DNA of 14,160 nt, taken from contig JAOPVG010000042.1 in assembly GCA_025966255.1 (NCBI GenBank), positions 1-14,160 of the forward strand, given 5' to 3'. This document shows positions 6,686 through 14,160 of the stretch, one piece after another. The DNA is from Jatrophihabitans sp. Lineage in GTDB: Bacteria > Actinomycetota > Actinomycetes > Mycobacteriales > Jatrophihabitantaceae. The translations under genes were made by a program, and so were the position numbers. How positions within the stretch are numbered: the stretch's first letter is position 1; each line of letters begins with the position of its first letter. The notes beneath the pieces are model-generated. The model saw only the letters and a list, made by a program, of their open reading frames with translations. It did no database searches and had not been told where the DNA came from.

Positions 6686-6701
6686 GGCCACCGAAGTGGC
6701 C
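6686..6701 (-). other. Perfect 6-bp hairpin with C(UUCG)G tetraloop
   Basis: On the minus strand the sequence reads GGCCACTTCGGTGGCC, a fully paired 6-bp stem closed by the very stable cUUCGg tetraloop. A decayed relative lies at about 6718-6733 (GGCAAC-TTCG-GAAGCC, two mismatched pairs). Such loops are typical of structured RNA, so transcription of the minus strand is implied but not shown. Confidence 0.6.
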
Positions 6702-6843
6702 CTTTCACGATCCTCTTGCGGCTTCCGAAGTTGCCCTCGGACTCGGTTCTCATCGCTAGGCGATGTGCAATTTCTACTGCCCCTGCAGGGCCGGCGCAAT
6801 AGCTGCGTGAAACCTTTTCGAGATCTTTTTGGTCGTCCCCACG

Positions 6844-6930
6844 TCGTCCACAGGTCAGGCCTGGTTATCCCCCGCGAAACCCCGTTTGTGCACCGCTTTG
6901 TCCACAAGTTGATCATCATTCTGTGGATGA
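6844..6930. promoter_or_regulatory. Cluster of DnaA-box-like 9-mers
   Basis: Five sequences resemble the actinobacterial DnaA box TTGTCCACA or the general TTATCCACA. They are TCGTCCACA at 6844-6852 (8/9), TTATCCCCC at 6865-6873 (7/9), TTGTGCACC at 6886-6894 (7/9), TTGTCCACA at 6898-6906 (9/9) and, on the minus strand, TCATCCACA at 6922-6930 (8/9). An A/T-rich patch lies just left of them (about 6808-6836). The neighbouring genes do not fit a chromosomal origin, so a DnaA-titrating or regulatory site is more likely if the boxes are real. Confidence 0.45.

Positions 6931-6933
<3 letters not shown>
6910..6933 (-). terminator. Hairpin starting at the fadH stop codon
   Basis: tgatcatc (6910-6917) and gatgatca (6926-6933) form an 8-bp inverted repeat with an 8-nt loop. 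On the minus strand it begins with the TGA stop of fadH. It is A/T-rich and has no T run after it, so its role as terminator is doubtful; it overlaps one of the DnaA-box-like sequences. Confidence 0.35.
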
Positions 6934-9539
<2,606 letters not shown>

Positions 9540-9555
9540 GCCGCGAACTGTAGCT

Positions 9556-9587
9556 ATGCAACGAGTTGCACTGCAACCCGATGCAAA
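9556..9587. promoter_or_regulatory. Overlapping TGCAAC/GTTGCA dyads: likely operator of the PadR regulator
   Basis: A perfect palindrome TGCAAC-GA-GTTGCA lies at 9557-9570 and a second, GTTGCA-C-TGCAAC, at 9565-9577; a further ATGCAA follows at 9581-9586. The cluster is 17 bp upstream of the regulator's GTG and next to a TAGCTA box that may be its -10 element. It lies in the 110-bp gap shared with the divergent gene at 9650. Autoregulation by the PadR protein is the simplest reading. Confidence 0.6.
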
Positions 9588-9649
9588 CTGGCGACCGGCC
9601 TGCCCCTCGGGCGGTTGTGGTGGCTCGGGATACCCGCGACTCTGGCGCG

Positions 9650-10459
9650 ATGAGTCAACTGCAGTCGGCCGAAACGTCCGCGGGTCCCCTGGGGTTGATC
9701 ATCATCATCGGCGTCGTCGTCGTCCTGGTGTTCACCTTCTGGCGCTCGATGCGCCATCGGGCCTCGGCCGCGCGGGTGCGCAGCGGCCCGCTCTTCGGCG
9801 GGTCGACCACCGCCCGCGCACCGGGCAGCGCCGCCACGATCGCCGACGGCGGCCAGGTGCCGGCGCAGGAACTGCGGGGCGCACTCGGCGTCCGGGGCGA
9901 GACCGACCAGGATGCCGACGCCGAGGACGCGGGAACGGGCGCCATGCTCGGACTCCGCTACCACCGCTTCCGCCACAACGGGTCCGGTCTGTGGGATCCG
10001 ACCGTGTACGACGGAACGCGCAACGGCCACCAGGTCTTCATCCGGCTCGGGCGCAACGCCGCGGTGCGCGGGCCGGGGATCAACGCCCGCCGCCTGCGCC
10101 ACCTGAGCGCCGTGCGGGTAGCCGTCTCGCCGTTCGAGCTCGTCGCCGCAGACGGGCGCCTGAAGCCGAAGACGCCGGTGCCGCCTGCGGTCGATGCCCT
10201 GCTCGCGCAGCTCGCGCCCTCGCCCGACGTCTGGCGCGACCTGCGCGTCGTCGCCGGCCCGGCCGGGCTGGTGGCGAGCCGGGCCTACGCGCAGGACTGG
10301 GTCAGCGGCTGGATCTACGACCTCTGGCTCCTCGAGCGGCTAGCTGCGGTCCTGCACGGCGCACCGCTGCCGCCCGAAGCCCTCGGCCGCGAGTGGACGC
10401 CGCCGTACGGGATGGGCGATTGGGCGCCGTCGATCGGTGCGGCACTCAGCGGGACGTAA
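9650..10459 (+). CDS. Unknown membrane-anchored protein
   Basis: I do not recognise this 269-residue protein. Residues 13-31 form one strongly hydrophobic segment ([19 protein letters not shown]) followed by WRSMRHR, so the N-terminus is probably a single membrane anchor with the body in the cytoplasm by the positive-inside rule. A low-complexity acidic stretch (about 83-97) leads to a globular part from about 100, with [10 protein letters not shown] near 113-122 and a Trp-rich end ([16 protein letters not shown] at 216-231). The ATG at 9650 is preferred because the hydrophobic segment then falls near the N-terminus; the frame opens at 9566 but that part overlaps the putative PadR operator and has no ribosome binding site. 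It is divergent from padR-fadH and overlaps the 3' end of the dipeptidase gene by 14 bp. Confidence 0.75.
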   Translation: MSQLQSAETSAGPLGLIIIIGVVVVLVFTFWRSMRHRASAARVRSGPLFGGSTTARAPGSAATIADGGQVPAQELRGALGVRGETDQDADAEDAGTGAMLGLRYHRFRHNGSGLWDPTVYDGTRNGHQVFIRLGRNAAVRGPGINARRLRHLSAVRVAVSPFELVAADGRLKPKTPVPPAVDALLAQLAPSPDVWRDLRVVAGPAGLVASRAYAQDWVSGWIYDLWLLERLAAVLHGAPLPPEALGREWTPPYGMGDWAPSIGAALSGT

Positions 10460-11594
10460 CCGGCGCGCGGCGAACGCCGGCGACCTGCTCGGCGTCGCGC
10501 AGTACGCGCAGCACGTTGCCACGCGTCAGCGCCGCGAGCTCGTCTTCCGACCAGTTCCGGTCGAGCAGTTCGGCGATCAGCGCGGGGTACATCGACACGT
10601 CGGTCAATCCGTCGGGCATCGTGTCGCAGCCGTCGAAGTCACCGCCGAGGCCGACGTGCGCGATACCGGCCACGGCCCGGACGTGCTCGAGGTGGTCGGC
10701 CACCTGAGCGACGGTGGCCGGCGGCGGCGGATCCGTTTTCGCCCACCGCGCCTCGGCCGCGGTGTGCGCCGCCCAGTCGCGACGGTTCTCGCCCCGCTCG
10801 TCCATGTCGGCGAGCACGGCCTGATCCCACTCGTGACACTCAGTCGAGACGAAGGCCGGCACGAAGGTGACCATGCAGACCCCCCCGTTGCCGGCCAGGG
10901 TCGTGAGCACGTCGTCGGGCACGTTGCGCACGTGGTCGGTGAGCGCCCGGGCGGACGAGTGGCTGAAGATCACCGGCGCCGCGGTGACGGCGAGCGCGTC
11001 CCGCATCGTGCCGACCGCGGTGTGCGAGAGATCGACGAGCATCCCGAGGTGGTTCATCTCGGCGACCACGGCTCGGCCGAAGTCGTTCAGCCCGCCGAGG
11101 TTCGGCTCGTCCGTCGCGGAGTCCGCCCACGGCACATTGTCGTTGTGCGTCAACGTCAGATACCGCACGCCCAGGGCGTGCAACACGCGCAGCACGCCGA
11201 GCGAGGAGTCGATGGAGTGGCCGCCCTCGGCGCCCATCAACGAGGCCACCCGGCCGGAGGTGAAGGCGGCGTCGACGTCGTCGGCGGTCAGCGCGAGGGC
11301 GAGGTGATCGGGGTAGCGCGCGACCATCCGCAGTACGAAGTCGATCTGGTCCAGGGTGGCCGCCACCGAACGAGCACCGAGCCGCGTCGGCACGTAGACC
11401 GACCAGAACTGGCCGCCGACACCACCCGCACGCAGGCGCACGAGGTCGGTCTGGGTCGAGGTCTGGGCAACGTCGATCGGGTGGGCGTCGAAGTCGTAGC
11501 CGAACTGCTCGTGCATCGCCCAGGCCAGGTCGTTGTGGCCGTCGACGATCGGGTACCGGTCCAGGACCTTCCGGGCCCGCTGCGAGTTGGTCAC
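10446..11594 (-). CDS. Membrane dipeptidase-type hydrolase, peptidase family M19
   Basis: This 382-residue protein has the full set of renal-dipeptidase family motifs. These include the zinc ligands H20 and D22 in VDGHND, bridging Glu123 in MGAEGGHS, and His191 in VDLSH. His212 in IFSHSSAR and GGDFDG (317-322) follow. Family members cleave dipeptides, often with D-residues, using two zinc ions. No signal peptide is present, so it is probably cytoplasmic. The GTG start at 11594 overlaps the stop of the metallo-beta-lactamase-fold gene as GTGA, indicating coupling; the only purine-rich sequence, GAGGT, lies directly next to it, too close for a standard ribosome binding site. The stop overlaps the convergent plus-strand gene. 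The family call is secure, the natural substrate is not. Confidence 0.93.
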   Translation of the reverse strand: MTNSQRARKVLDRYPIVDGHNDLAWAMHEQFGYDFDAHPIDVAQTSTQTDLVRLRAGGVGGQFWSVYVPTRLGARSVAATLDQIDFVLRMVARYPDHLALALTADDVDAAFTSGRVASLMGAEGGHSIDSSLGVLRVLHALGVRYLTLTHNDNVPWADSATDEPNLGGLNDFGRAVVAEMNHLGMLVDLSHTAVGTMRDALAVTAAPVIFSHSSARALTDHVRNVPDDVLTTLAGNGGVCMVTFVPAFVSTECHEWDQAVLADMDERGENRRDWAAHTAAEARWAKTDPPPPATVAQVADHLEHVRAVAGIAHVGLGGDFDGCDTMPDGLTDVSMYPALIAELLDRNWSEDELAALTRGNVLRVLRDAEQVAGVRRAPVTSR

Positions 11595-12232
11595 ACCTCG
11601 ATTGTTTCGGCCGGGGCGAGGGGTTTGTACTCGCTGCCGTGCTCGCCGCCGATACGGCTGACGTGGCCTTCGACGAGCGCGCGCCCGGCGTCGCTGAGGA
11701 CCGCCTCGTGGATGCCGAGCACTCGCGGCGCCCGCACAGCGACCACGAAGTCGATGACCTCCCCGACCTTGGACCACGGCGCGCTGATGGGTGCGAGCAA
11801 CAGCCCGACCGGCACCGGCGGCACGATGAACGAGTCGCCGGGGTGGTACACGGTGTCCTCGACCAGGTAGCCGACGTTGGGCACCACCGGGATCGTCGCG
11901 TGGATCAGCGCGTGCTGGCCTCCGAACGTCCGCACCCGGAAGCCGGCCGCCTCGAAGGCCTGCCCGGGGGCGGAGGTGAGCACTTGCTCACCCAGTTCGG
12001 AGAGCTCCCCTGCGACCGGCTCGGGCGCCCAGATCCGCAGCCGGGGATCCCGTTCGGCCGCGGCCCGGAGCTGCTCGAGGTCGATGTGGTCGGCATGCTC
12101 GTGGGTGATCAGGACGGCGTCGGCGCCGTCGAGCGCGGCGGACACCTCGCTGAAGACCCCTGGGTCGACGACGAGCGTGCGGTCGCCGTCGTCGAAGCGC
12201 ACGCACGAGTGGGTGAACTTGGTGAGTTGCAT
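11591..12232 (-). CDS. Metallo-beta-lactamase-fold hydrolase (UlaG-like)
   Basis: This 213-residue protein carries the metal motif HEHADH with H44, H46, D48 and H49, followed by His107 in GGQHALIH, Asp133 in YHPGDSF and His175 in LGIHEAVL. The N-terminus [13 protein letters not shown] is typical of the L-ascorbate-6-phosphate lactonase-like (UlaG/YtkL) branch. Substrate unknown. It starts 13 bp after the DUF5709 gene and its stop overlaps the dipeptidase start, so the three genes form an operon. The frame is open to 12469, but the extension would read through the DUF5709 gene and is low-complexity, so 12232 was chosen. Confidence 0.9.
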   Translation of the reverse strand: MQLTKFTHSCVRFDDGDRTLVVDPGVFSEVSAALDGADAVLITHEHADHIDLEQLRAAAERDPRLRIWAPEPVAGELSELGEQVLTSAPGQAFEAAGFRVRTFGGQHALIHATIPVVPNVGYLVEDTVYHPGDSFIVPPVPVGLLLAPISAPWSKVGEVIDFVVAVRAPRVLGIHEAVLSDAGRALVEGHVSRIGGEHGSEYKPLAPAETIEV

Positions 12233-12245
12233 CAGCTTCGTCCGA

Positions 12246-12641
12246 TCAGAGTTCGTCTTCGCCTCGGATGTGGACGGCGGCCTCCTCAGCGCTCGCAGCG
12301 TAACCGGCCCGGCCCACGTCAGTCGCGATCTCGTCCTTCTCCGTGTCCTCGCGAACGCCCTCGTCCGGGGCGACGAGGCGGCCCGCGCGCGGGTCGGCGT
12401 CGGCCTCGTCGATGTCGTCCTCGCTGACGTCGGGCTCTTCCTCGGCGAGATGCTGATCGAGCGATTCACCTTCCCGCGCCTCGTCGGCGGTGTCCCCCCG
12501 CCAGCTGTGCGGCTCCCGGTCGGGCGGCGAGTACCCCGCGTCGAGCGGATCTGCGGTGTTGTCGCCGGTCAGCGAGTCGGACGGGTCGACCTGGTCGTGG
12601 CCGACCACGCCGCCTACGTAGAGATCATCGGATTCAGTCAC
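12246..12641 (-). CDS. DUF5709 family acidic protein
   Basis: This 131-residue protein is strongly acidic and probably largely disordered. It matches an actinobacterial family of unknown function known for the segments DPLDAGYSPPDREPHSW (31-47), EGESLDQHLAEEEPD (57-71), AGRLVAPDEG (86-95) and a C-terminal ASAEEAAVHI (116-125). No catalytic motif is seen. The start is a GTG at 12641; upstream sequence (to 12812) overlaps the photolyase gene and is unlikely to be translated. It begins 52 bp from the divergent photolyase gene, so that gap must hold both promoters, and it leads the operon with the hydrolase and the dipeptidase. The function is unknown. Confidence 0.85.
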   Translation of the reverse strand: MTESDDLYVGGVVGHDQVDPSDSLTGDNTADPLDAGYSPPDREPHSWRGDTADEAREGESLDQHLAEEEPDVSEDDIDEADADPRAGRLVAPDEGVREDTEKDEIATDVGRAGYAASAEEAAVHIRGEDEL

Positions 12642-12693
12642 GTGTCCAGTGTCCCCGGATACCGGCCGAGCGTCACGGGGCAGACTGCCCGGC

Positions 12694-14031
12694 GTGACAT
12701 CGGTCCTGTGGTTGCGGCGCGATTTGCGGCTGCGCGACCACCCGGCGTTACATGCGGCGGCGAAGGACGGGCCGGTTGTCGCGCTGTTCGTGCTCGACCC
12801 GGCCCTGCTCAAGCCGGCCGGCGCCCCGCGGGTTGCGTTCCTCTACCGCACCCTGCGCGCTCTCGACGCCGACCTGCGCTCGCGCGGCGGGCGGCTGATC
12901 GTCCGCCGCGGTGACCCGGTGAACGCAGTGCCGGGGGTGGTGCGTGAGTCCGGCGCCGACGCGGTGCACGTCAGCGCTGACTTCGGCCCGTACGGGCGCG
13001 CGCGGGACGAGGCGGTCGCGACGGCGTTGGGCGACGTGCCATTGGTGCGCACCGGCTCGCCGTACGCCGTCGCGCCGGGTCGCGTGACGAAGAGCGACGG
13101 CAAGCCGTTCACGGTCTACACGCCGTTCTACCGGGCGTGGATGTCGCACGAGTGGCGCGCGCCCGCTCTCGCGATCACCGGTCGGGTCGATTGGCGCACC
13201 GATCTCGCCAGCGTGGACATCCCGGCCGACCCGGCGTTGCCGGCCGGACTGACGCTCCCCGACGCCGGCGAGGACGCTGCCCTCAAGACCTGGAAGGCCT
13301 ACCGCACAAGGGATCTGGCGTCGTATCCGGAGAGCCGCGACCGGCCCGACCTCGACCGCACGTCCCGCATGTCGGTGTACCTGAAGTGGGGCTGCATCCA
13401 TCCGCGCACGATGCTGCACGATCTGGGTCCGGGCGACGACACGTTCCGCCAGGAGATCGCCTGGCGTGAGTTCTACGCCGCCGTGCTCTACGCCTGGCCC
13501 GCGTCCGCGCGCGAGTACTTCCAACCGCAGCTGGCGGCCATGGACTACGCGCGGCCCACGTCTACGGCGTTCACGGCTTGGCGGGAGGGACGCACCGGAT
13601 ATCCGATCGTCGACGCCGGCATGCGGCAGTTGCTGGGCGAGGGCTGGATGCACAACCGGCTCCGGATGATCGTGGCGTCCTTCCTCGTCAAGGACCTGCA
13701 CATCGAGTGGCAGCACGGTGCGCGGCACTTCATGCGGCACCTGGTGGACGGCGATCTGGCGAGCAACCAGCACGGTTGGCAGTGGACTGCGGGGACCGGC
13801 ACTGACCCGGCGCCGTACTACCGCGTGTTCAACCCGGTGCTGCAGGGGCAGAAGTTCGATCCGGACGGGACCTATGTACGTCGCTGGGTGCCGGAGTTGC
13901 GCGCCGTCGAGGGCAAGGCTGTGCACGAGCCGTGGGCGCTCGCGGATCCGCCGGCCGACTATCCGGAGCGGATCGTCGACCACGCCGTCGAGCGGCAGGA
14001 GGCACTGGCTCGCTACCAGGCCGCGAAATGA
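12694..14031 (+). CDS. phr: Deoxyribodipyrimidine photolyase (class I CPD type)
   Basis: This 445-residue protein repairs UV-induced pyrimidine dimers using FAD and blue light. The N-terminal alpha/beta domain opens with VLWLRRDLRLRDHPAL (4-19). The FAD-binding helical domain has IAWREFY (255-261), GYPIVDAGMRQL (302-313), WMHNRLRMIVASFLVKDL (318-335) and DGDLASNQHGWQWTAGTGTD (352-371). Asn358 corresponds to the flavin-contacting Asn378 of E. coli, and Trp339 and Trp362 to Trp359 and Trp382. The position of E. coli Trp306 seems to hold Tyr285. The GTG at 12694 is chosen because the Rossmann-like domain begins at once; an ATG 45 bases upstream adds no conserved sequence and would overlap the divergent promoter. 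A GGGG stretch lies about 12 bases upstream. Confidence 0.95.
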   Translation: MTSVLWLRRDLRLRDHPALHAAAKDGPVVALFVLDPALLKPAGAPRVAFLYRTLRALDADLRSRGGRLIVRRGDPVNAVPGVVRESGADAVHVSADFGPYGRARDEAVATALGDVPLVRTGSPYAVAPGRVTKSDGKPFTVYTPFYRAWMSHEWRAPALAITGRVDWRTDLASVDIPADPALPAGLTLPDAGEDAALKTWKAYRTRDLASYPESRDRPDLDRTSRMSVYLKWGCIHPRTMLHDLGPGDDTFRQEIAWREFYAAVLYAWPASAREYFQPQLAAMDYARPTSTAFTAWREGRTGYPIVDAGMRQLLGEGWMHNRLRMIVASFLVKDLHIEWQHGARHFMRHLVDGDLASNQHGWQWTAGTGTDPAPYYRVFNPVLQGQKFDPDGTYVRRWVPELRAVEGKAVHEPWALADPPADYPERIVDHAVERQEALARYQAAK

Positions 14032-14043
14032 CGCGTCACTCCA

Positions 14044-14160
14044 CTAGATCGGGGTGATGCCCCAGCTGCCGGCCCAGGCGCCGCCGGGCTCGAGCACGAT
14101 CAGCCCGGCACCGGAGTTGAAGGCGTTCGGCGCGCAGGTCATCGGCTCGATCGCGATGCC
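14044..14160 (-). CDS. Aldose 1-epimerase (galactose mutarotase family), C-terminal end
   Basis: Only the last 38 codons and the TAG stop are present; the rest lies beyond the right edge. The reading IAIEPMTCAPNAFNSG followed by GLIVLEPGGAWAGSWGI is the characteristic C-terminus of aldose 1-epimerases, which interconvert the anomers of hexoses such as glucose and galactose. The Glu in IEPMTC is the position of the family's catalytic base. The gene converges on the photolyase gene with a 12-bp gap; a short TGACGCGTCA palindrome spans the photolyase stop. Confidence 0.85.
   Translation of the reverse strand, partial: GIAIEPMTCAPNAFNSGAGLIVLEPGGAWAGSWGITPI

Larger units (their letters stand above)
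6256..6930. other. 675-bp intergenic region, structured and probably non-coding
   Basis: No convincing gene lies between the amidohydrolase start and the fadH stop. Short open frames on both strands (for example 6291-6545 and 6638-6919 minus, 6696-7025 plus) have no recognisable domain, no good ribosome binding site and a composition unlike the neighbours. The stretch holds instead inverted repeats, three imperfect tandem repeats, a chain of UUCG-loop hairpins readable on the minus strand, and DnaA-box-like sequences. Its right part (about 6700-6930) is less GC-rich than the genes on either side. The promoter of the minus-strand nitrilase operon should lie in its left part (about 6256-6460), though no clear -10/-35 pair stands out. 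Confidence 0.7.

Noticed and set aside
6800..6930. Chromosomal origin of replication
   Set aside because: DnaA-like boxes are present, but dnaA, dnaN or other origin-linked genes are absent and the cluster is short; it is kept only as a possible DnaA-binding site.
14029..14038. TGACGCGTCA palindrome at the photolyase stop as terminator
   Set aside because: The dyad is only 10 bp with no loop and no T run, so it cannot form a useful terminator hairpin; probably chance in GC-rich sequence.

Overview
The window is a compact, very GC-rich stretch of a bacterial chromosome. GTG starts, start/stop overlaps between genes, a DUF5709-type acidic protein and the MSMEG_05xx-type gene set all point to an actinobacterium (Actinomycetota). 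The genus cannot be fixed from the sequence alone.

Left third (1-6255, all minus strand): a tightly packed operon that I recognise as an actinobacterial version of the nitrilase cluster called Nit1C (the sll0783-sll0787 / MSMEG_0565-0572 gene set). In transcription order it encodes an amidohydrolase-2 family hydrolase, an Sll0783/MSMEG_0572 family protein, an MSMEG_0568-type radical SAM protein, a GNAT-AIR-synthase-like fusion (MSMEG_0567/Sll0787), a C-N hydrolase (nitrilase superfamily), an MSMEG_0569-type flavoprotein, and the first 66 codons of a second nitrilase-like protein that runs off the left edge. The six genes from the Sll0783 homologue onward are joined by gaps of 4-5 bp or by ATGA/TGATG overlaps, so they are almost certainly co-expressed and translationally coupled. 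The amidohydrolase sits 40 bp upstream and probably belongs to the same transcript. Published work links such clusters to nitrogen starvation and cyanide-nitrogen assimilation, but the small molecule handled is not evident here. The most unusual points are the tandem nitrilase paralogue with Asp at the catalytic Glu position, the leading amidohydrolase, and the wide CX8CX2C radical SAM motif.

Middle (6256-6930): a 675-bp non-coding interval upstream of the operon. It has lower GC content toward its right end. On the minus strand it would make an RNA rich in C(UUCG)G tetraloop hairpins, including three imperfect 47-48-bp tandem repeats and a perfect 15-bp stem. Its right end carries five sequences resembling DnaA boxes within about 90 bp.

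Right of this (6931-9587, minus strand) a PadR-family repressor and FadH (2,4-dienoyl-CoA reductase) form an ATGA-coupled pair, with a set of TGCAAC/GTTGCA dyads in front that looks like the repressor's operator. A plus-strand gene for an unknown membrane-anchored protein (9650-10459) is divergent from it. That gene converges on, and overlaps by 14 bp, a minus-strand operon of DUF5709 protein, metallo-beta-lactamase-fold hydrolase and M19 dipeptidase (10446-12641). The window ends with a class I photolyase on the plus strand (12694-14031), divergent from the DUF5709 gene, and the C-terminus of an aldose 1-epimerase on the minus strand (14044-14160).
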